Shown: one piece after another, positions 27,868-40,845 of the stretch
How positions within the stretch are numbered: position 1 is the stretch's first letter
How the letters are laid out: every line of letters starts with the position of its first letter
Assembly: GCA_019843655.1 (NCBI GenBank)
Contig: JACDQD010000005.1
Location: forward strand, 8,149,575-8,213,574
DNA length: 64,000 nt
Direction: 5' to 3'
Origin: Lethocerus indicus
Taxonomy: Eukaryota; Arthropoda; Insecta; Hemiptera; Belostomatidae
Made by a program: the position numbers and the translations under genes
Notes under the pieces: model-generated
Database searches by the model: none
What the model saw: the letters and a program-made list of their open reading frames with translations, nothing else
What the model was told of the DNA's origin: nothing

Positions 27868-30800
27868 GAGCTCACAGTCAGTCAATGGGGATTTAACGAT
27901 GACCGAAAACAATAAGATTACCTCCGCCGCTTGGAAAGTGGGATCACGTAGAAGGATTCAATCAGATAGACGGGAGAGAAGTGGGGGGAATAGGAAGGAA
28001 GGGAAGAGATAGGGTGGGAAGAGAAACGTGGGGCCCTCTCAGAGATTGGGTTAATTACAGAGGCGGCCCAACCCCCCTCCCAACCCCTCGTGTCCCGCTC
28101 AACACCTAGTTAACCCCCCCTTCACCCAACTCCCAACAGATAGACATCTCCTTCCTTCGTTCCTTTAAATTATTGCATTACCGGCCATTAACACAAAACG
28201 AGCCGCCGCCTCTTGTTTTTCGGACTCTCGAATATAGCCCGACCCTAAGGAGAAATAAATCGGTATTAAAATTAAGTCCCCAAGCTTTGGTCAAACAATG
28301 CTCAAGTCCATAATTTTACCAACTGTAACAGGCCGATTCCCGGGGCGTTACTTCTGCAAATTTAATTTTTCCCTAGTAATTATCCAGTGGATTCCCTTAT
28401 AATTAACATCACTCGTACACCTCTAGAAATAAAAATTAAACATCATAGAAAATATCACTGTAGAAAAATATATAATATGTTCATTATCCCGTACGTGTAA
28501 ACTTATGATCTTCGACCCAGATATAAACTTATTTGTGCCGTTTATTTAAATGGAAATCAATTTTAGCGAATGTTCCTTCAATCGCTACTTTCAACAGTCA
28601 ATATTTTACATAAGACAAATTAGTTGAAAATGAACGGTAAATTACAGAAATTATCTAACGAAACATAACTAGCTTGATTTATATATATTTATATTTCCTG
28701 TGCATGCATTCAGAACATGTCTGTATGTAGCAACGACTCTGACTGACAGTCTTTATTAACTATAGAATGTTTATGTATATTTTTTTATATACTTTCGTAA
28801 ACAAACACTATATAAATTCAACAAAAGTACTTTTTTTCACTAATAAACAATAATAATATTAATGACATAACCTTTGATGTCATAGTAGACGTCATAGTAA
28901 TGGTATGTGTTAGCTTCTTCCATAACGCTACGTATTTTCTAACAGCTTTTGTATTTGTTTGTGGGAACTTTCGGGAGTGCCGCCGTTTGCGGCACATACG
29001 TCCGATAAGTGAAAATCGCGTTTCCTGCCGCAGGCATACACGCGGAGGAGACTGATATATCAACTACAGGGAAAACATTTTATCGAACTTCAGGCGCAAT
29101 ATATTTTTTCACCAGTCGGGCTATCTGAAATACCAGTCGCAGAATAAACGTCTGAAAAAAAAAATGACGACGCTGAGGAATGGCGAGAGGCGTCGGTACG
29201 AAAATGATTGACGAGAGAAGATGACCAGTCTAAGCCCCTGGAGGACAATTAAGATATCGAGATAATAACTTGAGCGCCACTTGACGGCCGCCTGATTGCT
29301 GACGCCGATAACGACTGATCTCCAACCGAGATCGTTTCTCGCAACTCCCGATTTGCATACGGGATATAATACGGTGAAAGCGTCTAGAATTACGGGCTCA
29401 AATTCAAGAATGCAATTAATCTCTAAGAGCCGACGAAAACTATAAGGCAGAAAAAACAACAGACTGCATAACTTGTATTAAATAAAAAACTGCAAGAAAT
29501 TAAAAAGAAATATATAAACCTCCGGCTAACCGCTACAGAAATCAGCTGGAAGCAAGAGGTAATGTGGTATAGATAAAGAACCGGACTTACACATTTCCAT
29601 TAAATGATCCAAAACGAACAAATATATTTACAAAATATTCTTAAATTTAAATATGAACCATTTAAAAGCTACAAATACTCATACACACCACATATCTTTG
29701 TCTTTAATTTCCGGAACGAATCTAATAAAAATTATAAAATTAGGTTTTATGTCAAATTAATTTAATATTTTTAATCTACCATTTCCGCTGTTTCGATAGG
29801 CCAGCGCATTGTCAATAGTGTCTGTGTACAAACCAGCAGAGGTCATTCAATTCACACCGTATTGACTGAATATTTAGATACACATATGGACAACATAATT
29901 AATGAAGGATTAGACCAAATTGGATGGCGTGACGCGGGATCCCCTTAAGGCTGAAGAGGACCCTCAAACGGGGAGGTGCTTCCGATAAAAAATGCGCGTA
30001 AACCTACAATTACTGTTGAGGTGGCTGAAAAAGAAACAAAGTAATTGCCGCTATTTCAGGACCGACTGGAAGCGGTCCTAACGGCCCGTGGACTAAACGC
30101 CCACCGACCATCCCCTTCTAATCGTCGGCGATAATAATTTCCCGGACTCGGAGCCCAGTTTTAAACGACAATTTAAAACTAGCATACGACTAAATTATAT
30201 AGGCAATATCGGCCCTGCCAACCTGATGTATTTCATGCAGTCCTTCTTTATATGATACACGAAAACGGGAATTAAATGTTCTCGTATGAAGTAATATTTA
30301 ATATAATTCAACTTAATTGCGTTAATTTAATTTAGGCCATCGATAGGACCGCTCTCCCTGGACATATCAAACAGTATAGAGAGCAAAACTTGCCATCATC
30401 ATTATTTTTCCACTCATTTCCTTTTAATTTCAGTCCGCAGTCGCAGAGCAATATATCGAGAAATATCTTTCCTAAAACGATCTTCCCTTCTTGGTGGGTG
30501 TTGAGCAGAAAAACTGTTTTAAACGGTATATTAAATTGCCGAGACGATCCTTACATTTTCAGATTTATGACGATACCCAGCACATTCGTTTCGCACCCAC
30601 GTTTGTGCCAGATAAACCGTCGAGACCGGTTTACGAGAAAACAATTTTTGAAATTTGCAGTTCGAACCGCCGCTTAATGTTCATCGTAAATCTGTTTAGA
30701 TTTCGCCGAGGGCTTTGAAACGTTACCGCGGTGACGGTCTCTCTCACGGTCGCCGAGATCCAGTGAGTCGGAAATATTGCATCAACCCCCCCCCACCACT

Positions 30801-31600
30801 GTGCACGGGCGGCAAAATTGCCCAGTCGGCAAATTGGACTCCACGCTGTTTTAGAATACGCCGACATCGTTTTTACGATGAAACGATTTAAATTATGTAC
30901 TTTTTTTAAACCAAATTCTTTACTCGAAGGCCGTCGGGAGGACTTCAGTCTCGAACAAAGAATGAAAACAACCAATTGTCACATCGTACGAGCAAATTAG
31001 CGAGCGTGTAGTAAACGCGATTTCCTGGACAATTTTGAAAAATCAAAAAAATCCGACTTCCAGGCGTCATTGACCTGCCTCCGATCATTATAAGAGCTGT
31101 CGCTGCTAATCATACTCCCCCTGCCGCTAACTGTATCGGAGCAGACGGGGCCAAAAGGAGAACGGGAAAAAGAATAAACGAAGCTGAGTGGCAATGAGGA
31201 GGAGCTGCGGCGATGAGGGGGGAGGGGTGTGGACGCGACAGCCGGTGATTAGGGCCTCCTCCTAATTCGTCCCGCGGAATTGCCTTTTTTTATATCCCTA
31301 GCTCTTCGCCAATCATAATTGTCGGTTTATTCGCATTTTTTTGTCGTCCCCGCGATTCAGGCTCACCTGTTGATTGATGGTCTTCCTCGAGTCATTTAAT
31401 CCGGCCTCCGAAAAAGGTTTTCTGGGACCCAATAAAAAAATAAGCCAAAAAAAAGAGCAAACCTTCTTTGTATATAACTATAAACTGTGAAAATTTCTCG
31501 CCTATTTTGAGGGTTTTGCGCATAGTCAGTAATACAAAGGGCCAGTTATATAAACACATTCAAAATATTTTAAGGCGTGTAAAACGAATTTATTATATCT

Positions 31601-31690
31601 TATGGCAGCTCGCACAAGCTATCGTTTAGAAAGACTGTTCCTTTGTGGCTCTTTGTGGTTCGAATCCGGGTGGCATATTCGTATATTCAC
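31601..31690 (+). repeat. tRNA-like SINE fragment with exact B box
   Basis: GGTTCGAATCC at 31657-31667 is an exact pol III B box, preceded by TGGCAGCTCGCACAAGC (about 31602) as a partial A box. The downstream GGTGGCATATTCG resembles the sequence after the B box near 4000. Confidence 0.45.
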
Positions 31691-33527
31691 CCAGCCCTTT
31701 CACAATACACGATTATTCACGCGCCATTTGTTTAATATTTTAAGAGGATTTCTCACTTAAAACCAGCTTTTTTTAAGGTGTCCACACATTAGTCCGCAGT
31801 TGCAGAGTTTAAGTGGAAACAAAGTTGCCGACTGTTTGAAAGACACCGACGAAATATAATCCGATTACCTCGAAGGGACTTGGAGCTAATGACTAAGCCC
31901 CGAAATCCTGCAAGGAAAAACGCGAAATGAGGCCGATCCGAACTTAAAATCCGGCGTGAAAGACCCGTCCGTTAAAAGCTCGGAAATGACTGCCGGGGGG
32001 GGGACGTTTTTAACGCTTCATTAAACGCTTCGATCCCGATTACACGCCGCCCCCGTAAACATCGACCGATATCTAAACGATCCCTAAACGGGAAGAGCCT
32101 AATGGATATTATTATTGACCGAGTGTTATCGTCATTATTATTCTCGATAACAGGTTTCGAGCTTGGACTTCCTGTCATGGAAACCCACAATCACAGAGGT
32201 CGAAATACAAAAATAAAATTGGGCCCCGGTGATGATAGTCCGGGAGAAAAATAGTACAGACGATATTGCTATACACAACATAGGTGTCCGTTGATCACAT
32301 TTTTAATATTTTTTGGCGATTTCTATCTCATTTTACAGTTCAGTATATCCACATAAATTAAAATAGTAATTTGGATATTCTCGGTTCAACCTATCTTATC
32401 TTACCGATATTATATAGCATATTTATTATAATAATACTTCAAAATAATGACAGGAATGGAACGGCGGACATAAGAGAAAGCCTCGGAGAAAAAGTGAATG
32501 AAAAAAATTTCCTCGGCGGGATATAGGTTCTGGAAATCGGATAATTCACGCACAATGTAAGGAATGACCGTAATAACGGGCGGTTTTTTTCCGACTCCGT
32601 TGCGAATCCTTTTAGCCGCCACTTTCTATAAAAGCGGCCCTTGCGCCAAGACGGATAACGTTTACGAAAGGAGCTAAAAGAAGAGAAAAAAGAAAATAGA
32701 AAAAGGACGGTATTATAAGCGTTTATTATGGTCGGTGGGCCGGTTGAGATAGTGTTGGAGATACGGTGGCTCCCTGTAATATTGAGAAAGTACCGCCTCT
32801 CTATCTGACTTGCATTAGACAGGAATAATGTCGGCCGGGTTCTGACTAAAATAGACCGGAAAAAAAGTCTGAAATGTCCGCAGGGAATAAACGAGCGTTC
32901 GGAATATTGACCCCGTAAAGTTGCAAGGCGGGGAGGCATTTCTTTGTTGATTCATTGCACCGTTTGGCGCGTCTATGGCAGCTTCTCAACTCACTAACAA
33001 AGTTTCCCTAACAAAGAATCGCGGCTAGAAACTGACGGCAAGAATGAAAAGGAGTAAATTATTCAAAAAGGTTAAAGAGCCAGTCGCCAGGTTTTGAGAC
33101 CAAAACTTTCATACATGCCACCTCTAAGAGGAAATAAACTAAAAAAAACGAGGAAATGTCTCCCTAACGAGGGCAGGGATTTCTAACATCATTCAAAAAA
33201 AAGTGTGATGATATTCCCCAGATCGTATTCACATAAGTTCAATTTATTCTGGATGAAGTTTCAGGAGCCCTTTCTGCCCCGGGGACTCAATGATTCGCAG
33301 TTAACATAACGATTCTCTCCTCCACCATCCCGTCGGAAGGATGTACGGAGAACAACAACAAATAACTACGGACAAATTAACGCGCAAAGAATGAGAGGCG
33401 GAGGCCCCTAAAAAAAAGGCCGGGTTTTGTCCGGTGGGGCATGCAAATTTAATAAATGGAAACGGAAACGCCGGTGCGCGGCTTGGTCTTTTTCAAAGTA
33501 AACTTCCCTCCACCGAATAACAGAAGT

Positions 33528-33546
33528 ACACACACACACACACACA
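33528..33546. repeat. (CA)n microsatellite
   Basis: About nine CA units. Confidence 0.9.
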
Positions 33547-34820
33547 ACCGAAAAAAAAGGGGGGAAAAAAGAAGGAAGTAATCGGCTTAAGGGCACATCC
33601 CCCTCTTTAGGGTAAACCTTCGGGATTCTTTAAACCTTTAAACAGAAAAGCTGGGGAGGCAGGGCCCTAAGGAGAGGGGCGGCGGTATCCCTTTTGATGT
33701 TTCCAGGCCGGCAACTTCCTTGTTACGGGAGATCAGTTTCTACAAGGCGGAAACCCCCTCGACCCGTTTCTAATTTTATTGCGATTTTATTTTTGTTCCT
33801 TTCAACAAATCTTTCACGCTCACGTATAGATCGGATTTTTATAGCTCCCCTTTTCTGTCAGACTCTCTTTGTAAAGAGGTAAAAACTACACCGGGTCAGG
33901 TGTAGGATCGTTTTATAATCCAACAGTGGGTTTCTGGAGGCGTTCGACGCGAAAATTTCATTCCGTGCAGATTCAAAGGATTTTCGTCCGAATAAAAGAA
34001 CCACGCCTTTCGTGGCTTCATATATATAAAGGCGATCTAAATATACAATATAAATGTTTCTTACGTTTCAGTAACTTCTTATTTAACGAACTACCTTTGA
34101 TTTGAGTCGATGGATTTAAAGTCCGTTGTTTCGCCATTCACACTTCAAGTTCAATTCTAGCTAACCCAATACCACATAGACGGTTAACTGATACTGACCT
34201 GAAACAAAAGAAACGAAAAATTAGACAATCGAGATTATAAGCAATAAATTACAGAACAGAGTATTCCTTATAGTTGAACCTTTTTACAGGGACAAACCTC
34301 CGAACGTAATTCCGTCGAGTGTACTGGAGTTCAAATTACTTTGGTTAACATTTTCAATTGAAGGAAAATTCGCTCGGCAAATTGCGAACTTGTTAAACTA
34401 GAGGGGAGTAGCCTCCAGTTTACTCGTTAGATTTGTTTTAGAACTTATTTTGCCCCGGAGAATAAGCATCCTCAGTGGGAATAGAAACACGGTAACCTAG
34501 TGAAACACCGGTCCGAACGGAACCGGCAAGGAATTTCAGTTTACTTGAGAAAAGTACGTAGAAGGTCGTGGACGTAATTTGCTGAAAATCTCTGACCAAG
34601 GAATGACATGAGTGGACGCAGGAAAATATTCAGTAATTCTTATGATCTCGGGTTATTTAACGACTCTACATCACCGCTAAATACAAAAATTAGCGGCTCC
34701 AAACCCGCGTGACCTTAGTTCGGGTCTGATTACCTTAGGCCTGTCGGTCGGGGTCCAAAACCGCGGTCTTCCTTTTGATGTCGTCATTACCCCGAAGGGC
34801 GAGCGACCGAGCGGGCCGAG

Positions 34821-34880
34821 GATCGGGCTCGAACCCACATCCGACTAACGCAATCAGACGACCGGATATTGCGACGGTCC
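34821..34880 (-). repeat. tRNA-derived SINE head, minus strand
   Basis: The minus strand carries an A-box-like GTCGCAATATCCGG (34862-34875), then CGTCTGATTGCGTTAGTCGG, then GGTTCGAGCCC (34825-34835), a 10/11 B-box match. The anticodon-arm-like segment and B box look tRNA-derived. The acceptor stem is missing. Confidence 0.55.
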
Positions 34881-35830
34881 CGCCCCCTCACCCCGCCATA
34901 AATCAGAGCGGGCACACACTCGCGCCCACCGGGGGGAAACTCCCAATTCCGGTTATTTAATTCCCGAAATCAAAATCGGACCGCCTTCCGAAGTCGGATC
35001 GATCGCTGCCGAGATGGAGAAACACCGCCTTGAGGCTCAACGACAACCCGAATCTCGTACAACTTCTACACAGCCCTTCAGACAGAATTCCACTAGCTGT
35101 TACAAAAGGAAACATCATCCTATTTACGGGATATATTATACATCATGATCGTGACATACAATACGACCATAAAATAAAAAGAACCTAAAAAAGATTATAC
35201 TTCAATTACCACACGGTGATTAGGTCTTATGTACGGTTCCGGTTTATTATTTCCCCGACAACTACACCGACTAGTCCTCCCCATGAGGCCGATTCCTCGT
35301 TCGCTGTCAGTACGTGTAATAAACATGACTGCTCAAATTATCATCGTTAATGCAAATGCCCTCATTAATATCCGCCTAAGAACTCCAATTAAGACCGAGA
35401 CAGTGAGGTCCCACAAGACAAAGTTATGCCGTTATCCCCTACTCTATAATAAATAATAAAACATTTCATAACGTATATCAAGAACGAAGATAATATACTA
35501 GAGAATTTAATTAATTATACAAACATACAGTTTTAATTAATAACGAATGTTTATTTAAGTAAACAATTATTTAAATAAGGAAAAGGAAGAAAATGTTTGA
35601 AAGAGCCTCTCACACACTCGACAGGGCTGTGTGTAATACAATTGAAATTTGTAATTGAAAGAAAATTCAGTCTACTAGCTGTTTTTTTAAAATATATTTG
35701 TTAATATTGGAGTCCGGAAATTTATTCGTGAACTTCATTCCATTATATGAAGTATTAGTTTCTCTTCCAGGAAACGTCAAAGCTAACATACGAATGCCAA
35801 AATTCCTTATAGAATTCTTTATTTAAACAA

Positions 35831-35855
35831 TATATATATATATATATATATATAA
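35831..35855. repeat. (TA)n microsatellite
   Basis: Twelve TA units in AT-rich sequence. Confidence 0.9.
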
Positions 35856-36442
35856 AATACAGAATCCGATTATTTACTAGAAAGACTATAATAGGATTGC
35901 CAGCGCTGACCCAGAGCAGAAATCCGAAGGAATGAACTCCCCATCCTCGAATTTATTTCAAGGCTTATTTTCACGAGTATTGCGCAGCATAAATTCCAGC
36001 TTTGTCGGTATAGTAAACTCCCGGCATTTTGTCCTCAACTTAAAGCCCCGCAGAAGCGATAATTTCGGACGAATACGGGTGTAGCCGTGAACAGTTAAAC
36101 GGTTGACAGTAGTCGGACTGAAGCTAGGATCAGCGCAAAGCGCACAATTTATACAATCCAAACCAAATGATTGCATCATTTGTTATTTCGTATTCTTATA
36201 CCTTATTCTCGTATCATATGATTCTGTTTCGATTTCTCGTCATCTGCAGGAGTGTTACAACTGGAGAAGAAAGCCCATCTTGTTGGTGAGACACTCTGAG
36301 GAGTAATAGAAGAAATTCCGAAGTAGTCCACGATTTTCCCAAATTACAAATTTCAACAATGGATCGTTTAAATTATCGAGGAAACTCCAAAAGTAAGAAA
36401 CGTCGGAAAAATCCGCCCTTTCCGAGTTATAGAAATTATTTT

Positions 36443-36455
36443 GGGGGGGGGGGGG
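36443..36455. repeat. Homopolymer G13
   Basis: Thirteen consecutive G residues, a possible site of assembly error or slippage. Confidence 0.9.
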
Positions 36456-37654
36456 CAAAGCTTCGGTTCGATCAGATTCCCCCGCCCCCTGCCATTGGGA
36501 ATTTAATAACCGGAATCAAATGACGACAGTTCTTTCCCGGCCTCATTCCTTCATTTCCCGTCTCCTACTTCCCCGGCTTCCCATTCCGCTCATTCCAACC
36601 CCCGGGAGGACTATACTCTAAGTATTCACCGATCTAATTCCGCCACAAAGAAAGTTTTGATTGCTCGAGAGGGCATTCTAGCAGTCGAACGCCGCCTCGT
36701 TAGCCGGCCTCGTCCTGAACATCGGTTCCTTTATTAGACAGGCTCTTAAAAATTACTTGCAAGAACCAAGCCGTGTGTAGAAGAACACACTCGACTTACG
36801 CATTAAAGTAACAATGTTGTAATAGTTGTTAACAATTTGAAAATACAAGATAACTGTGCGCCGACGGAAGATGGCAGAAACGACAAACAACACCAAGTAC
36901 AACCAAATATCGCACGTTATTTCCACTTCACTTTAAGTGACTCATCAACTGGGAGGGTGGAAAGGGGTCAACATCAGGCCGGAATATCTTTATCTATATC
37001 GATCTGGTATTAACATACAGTTATTTATACGGGAGGAATGTTTCGTGGAGCCTAGCGTAGGGCGAGGGAGTGAAACTGCCCTCGAATAGGAGGCATAAAT
37101 CTTCGCCGACCGTATGAGGGATGAGTAGGTACTATTGGCTCCCCATCGATAGAGGGGCCACAGCCCTGTGGGTACTGACTTATTTACACCAGCAACTCTC
37201 CCACGTCTATATTCAATCATCCGGGCTAAATATTGGCCTCTAGGTGTCCTGTTTTATGGCCGTCTTTACGGGGAGTCTGTAAATTCTTCTGGAAATTCCT
37301 AGAACCTAATACAGAGTGCCAGATGTGTCCCTTTACTAAAGTTCCTTCAAGACTATCCGTAATATAACATTACGAAATGTCGACTGTTAACCCGACTGTT
37401 TAGGGCAGGATTCGGGGTAAAACTGATCTCGAATGGGGTGAAAGTGAAAATATTTGAGGTAATTAAAGCCCAATAAACATACATAAAACTCAACAGAGCC
37501 CCATTTTTAATGTACCACATGATAATGTATATCGTTATTTAACATTTATGTTGTGATTTTTATCGTATATAATTTATATGTTTCATATTTATTACAGTAT
37601 TTTATGAACAAACGGATTCAGTGCACTACGGCTCCCCACTTCACTGACAGAACT

Positions 37655-37684
37655 CTACTGGCGACGGGGAGAAGCCGAAACCGG
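37655..37684 (+). repeat. Dispersed motif copy, plus strand
   Basis: CTACTGGCGACGGGGAGAAG continues with CCGAAACCGG. It matches the copy at 48747 in order and spacing, including the flanking GGTCCATATC. Confidence 0.75.
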
Positions 37685-38223
37685 TCCATATCAGGATAGA
37701 ACTTTTTTTATTTGAAACGCAAATTCGAGAAATCGACGTGGCCACAGTGTCAAACCCTTTTTTTTCATCCTCAACCCAGCGGAGGCGAATTTCGCAAAAC
37801 TATCACGAACGCCTTGCTCCCCATCGATACTCTAAATCGTGAGACGGGGCATAAATCAGACGTGAACGGAAAGGAGAAGAAGAACGAGAAGAGAGTGAGA
37901 GAGAGAACGAGAGCGAGAGAATAAGAAGTAGAAGTGAAAAATCCAAACGGTGTCGAATAAGGAATTGAAACAAATAAGGGAGTTGGGGTTCGGCAAGAGG
38001 GAGGAGGAGGAGCGACAAATAAGGTCGGTGAAGAGTCGAGAATGCAAATGGCGGAATTATAAAAGAGGCGAACGAGAATGTGATATCTCTTCCCTGAAGG
38101 AACCTCGTTGTCAAGTTACGATAGGGACATCCACGCGTCCCTTTGAGGTCACCGATAGCCAGGTGCAAATTGATTTATACATTACGTGGCGGAAAGAATT
38201 TTATTAGATTCGTTTTGTTTTTT

Positions 38224-38226
<3 letters not shown>

Positions 38227-38269
<43 letters not shown>
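38227..38269. repeat. (AT)n microsatellite
   Basis: About 21 AT units, 120 bases to the left of the TIR element. Confidence 0.95.
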
Positions 38270-38272
<3 letters not shown>

Positions 38273-38392
38273 TCTCCATTTTGCTTCTGCCATTTACGGC
38301 CGAAGGTATCCGACCGGAATGGCGTTAGAATACATGAATTATCATAAAAAATATCCCCCGACGAATTTAGCAATGAGGAAAATGTTCATTAA

Positions 38393-38528
38393 GAATGAGG
38401 GCCGTAAGAAAGTTAAACCGCTTCCAAGTCATAAAATTAGATCTGTTCCTATTTGTCCTGTAGTTTGCACGCCAGTTTCACATTAACAATGAATCATGGA
38501 TATTTGAGAAATTTGCGTGGTACATTCG
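38393..38528 (+). repeat. Left terminal inverted repeat of the 38.4-39.4 kb element
   Basis: Runs from GAATGAGGGCCGTAAG to CGTGGTACATTCG. Its reverse complement aligns with the right arm across essentially its full length, for example CTAATTTTATGACTTGG and CAAATTTCTCAAATATCCAT, with scattered substitutions. Confidence 0.85.
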
Positions 38529-38899
38529 GATTTTTAAAAACGACTAGCCGGTCGACAACAACTTCGTAGAGTTAGGAGCATCCATTGAACCCAATGTGTG
38601 CGACTCATTCTTGGAGAAATTGTCACGTACATGACTATATTGTTAGCACTAAAAGAAATAATAATGCACAACGCATTGTCGAACTTTTGCAATTTGAACT
38701 CAGCTATAACATTGAAAGGGCCTATGAAAAGTAAGTAAATAAGCGAAATATCCTCGCCGCGTCGACGTAGAGTGGTAGGACCGCGTGTGAACAGGCCCGG
38801 TACACAGGGGACCGGAGTCGAGATTAACATACAGTGGCCCGGCGACACCATTATATGTTAAATACCTAGGTATGCAGTCTCCTCTTATCAGAAGGCCGG

Positions 38900-38965
38900 C
38901 CTTATGCCCAAAACGGGGGAGCTTCTTATGTAGCCGCAGTCTCAACGTCCAACCGCTGCGCCAAA
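38900..38965 (-). repeat. tRNA-like (SINE-type) A-box fragment inside the TIR element
   Basis: On the minus strand, TGGCGCAGCGGT (RC of 38952-38963) matches 11 of 12 positions of the pol III A box TRGYNNARNNGG and continues as TTGGACG, like a tRNA D-arm. No good B box follows, so this is at best a decayed SINE head. Confidence 0.35.
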
Positions 38966-39122
38966 TATCAGTCTCGAACACCGCGAATGGATTAAACGGC
39001 GAATCGAAGCAGGATGCAGGATATTCTGGGTTATTAGAAGGTGCACAAGGAACTTGGAATGTCCCTAAGGCCCTTGTAATGCACATGGGACGAATATACC
39101 AGGGAAAAATAAAATCGTACCA

Positions 39123-39347
39123 CGAATATACCACGCAAATTTCTCAAATATCCATAATTCATTGTTAATGTGTCAGTGGATTGCGAACAAGAATTTTAAG
39201 CTAGTTTACTGCCAAATAGTGTATATTGTTTATCTAAATGAAATGTGTGCAAAATCCGCCGAAACTGGCGTTCAAACTGCAGGACAAATAGGAATAGATC
39301 TAATTTTATGACTTGGAACCGGTTTAACTTACTTACGGCCCTTATTC
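39123..39347 (-). repeat. Right terminal inverted repeat, interrupted by an insertion
   Basis: The inverted partner of 38393-38528. Similarity breaks after ATTGTTAATGTG (ends 39172) and resumes at AAACTGGCG (39262). The intervening 89 bases are absent from the left arm. Confidence 0.85.
39173..39261. other. 89-bp insertion inside the right TIR (or deletion from the left TIR)
   Basis: The stretch between the two matching halves of the right arm has no counterpart in the left arm. The hexamer AATGTG occurs just before it (39167-39172) and again near its end (about 39243-39248), so a short direct repeat may flank most of it. No TE signature is recognised within it. Confidence 0.6.
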
Positions 39348-40799
39348 TTAAATAAACTTGTTATTTACAATACAATTTGATGATTCTATTTCTGGCATCC
39401 ACGAGAAGTGGCGGGATGGAACAGATAACAAATAAAAGAATCCCAGCCCAGTAAATAAAACAATGAAATCAATACTTGTTTTATGATTTTTTCAAGCAGA
39501 CGTCTAAAAAATATCTTAAATCAACAGAGCTCAGTTTGTCCTTGTGATTTCGATTTTATTGTTTTTTGGAGGAGGGCACGATTCAATACCACACATTATT
39601 TATAACAATGGAATTTAGGATGTGACGTCGATTGTCGGCCATTTGTTTTAATTGTGTGACATGACCTCATTATGCGACCGTGATTTCAGCCTCGTCGGTA
39701 TTTCCTCCGATGACGTAATTTAGACCAATAAAACGGTCGAAGCTTTCATCATTTTCAGAATTTAATAGGGTCCGAATTTATGACCCGATAACTGTACATT
39801 CTATTTGCATCGCATAACTCTACGGTCCCGTCACAATATTCCACTTTTAGTTTATTCATCCTCCTTTGAACAAATTGACTAGTTTTAATACGACACGGCA
39901 TGTAAAATTAATCTTTGGAGATGGATGAATCTACAAATACCAATGATTACGTGAAACAGAGATAATTTTGAAAATAATTAATATAATTCTGTAAATTAAT
40001 AGAATATAGTTTTCAGACAGAAACAGCGCAGATAGGTTAGCCCATCGGAGCTATCCTTTGTGTGCGACCTAAAATGCGCCTTAAAATGAAATTTATTTCA
40101 ACTTCTGATAATTTCATTCGTTTTATTAATTTCATGGAAAAACTTTTTGTAAACAAAAATTGGTAAACAAAATATTGAAGAACAAATGTGTCAGATGGTA
40201 CAATATATGGGCATTCAACAATTAGCACAGAAAAGAAATCGCGTTACAAAAAATTAGCTCAAGATGTCTGTGAATAGTTGAATTTCCCCGGCAATAATTA
40301 AATTTAGATGGAATTAGTCATAGAGATCGTTAACATAATTCATATTATGTTCAGTAAGGTGACCCTGACCGCAAGCCTGTACACAGTCACCTATTTCGGA
40401 CAGTGGCCTATCACGTACGTCGACGAAATCGATGATGACTTTGAGGACATGTGGTAAAGAAGGAAGTGTCATCCGTAAGTGCCATTCAATTGGTATAATT
40501 ATTTTTTGAGAATCGCCTTCTTGAGCGATAAACAAAACATATGAGAGGAAAAATAACGCGTTCAGAATAGTGGATTTAAAAAATACTACGTGTTCTTCGA
40601 GGGTTCGGAACAGTCATCCGATATTCCGATCGATCTCATTGGACCTGGATTAATATGGGGAACGATTCTAGCTTAAGACTCCCCCATGTAAACTGTTGCC
40701 TTATTTGATCCGGTGGGGTGAGAGCCATTCGGAAAATTAAAACAAATAAACAAATGAAAATTGAATGAACATTTGGGGTTATATTAAAATTGACCACAC

Positions 40800-40845
40800 A
40801 AAGAGGGTTCGATTCCCGGCGTGTCTGAATCGACTGCAAATTCGA
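40800..40845 (+). repeat. SINE-like B-box fragment
   Basis: GGTTCGATTCC (40806-40816) is an exact B box. GCAAATT follows at 40836. No upstream A box is visible, so only the 3' half of a tRNA-like head remains. Confidence 0.4.

Larger units (their letters stand above)
17128..38388. other. Non-coding block with simple repeats and decayed repeat fragments
   Basis: Nothing recognisable as a gene. It contains AT, AC and GGGA microsatellites, repeat fragments at 21813, 31601 and 34821, the motif copy at 37655, and a comparatively GC-rich stretch at 24840-25530. That stretch has the window's longest non-netrin open frame outside the netrin shadows (214 codons, plus strand) overlapped by 140 codons on the minus strand. 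I recognise no domain in either. Confidence 0.6.
38389..39351. mobile_element. Non-autonomous DNA transposon / MITE-like element with long TIRs, TTAA-bounded
   Basis: About 136-bp terminal inverted repeats face each other at 38393-38528 and 39123-39347. Both ends are bordered by TTAA (38389-38392 and 39348-39351), and similarity stops immediately outside. The outer tips read GAATGAGGGCCGTAAG on the left and CTTACGGCCCTTATTC on the right. This is the layout of a cut-and-paste element inserting at TTAA, as piggyBac-type transposons do, although the tips are not a clear piggyBac CCY..RGG match. The interior (about 590 bp) has no recognisable transposase. A minus-strand 144-codon ORF (38700-39134) shows no family match that I recognise. 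A tRNA-like A box lies inside. Arm divergence and an insertion in the right arm indicate an old copy. Confidence 0.75.

Noticed and set aside
38700..39134. 144-codon minus-strand ORF inside the TIR element as a transposase
   Set aside because: Too short, no DDE/DDD catalytic pattern recognised, and it overlaps a tRNA-like segment.
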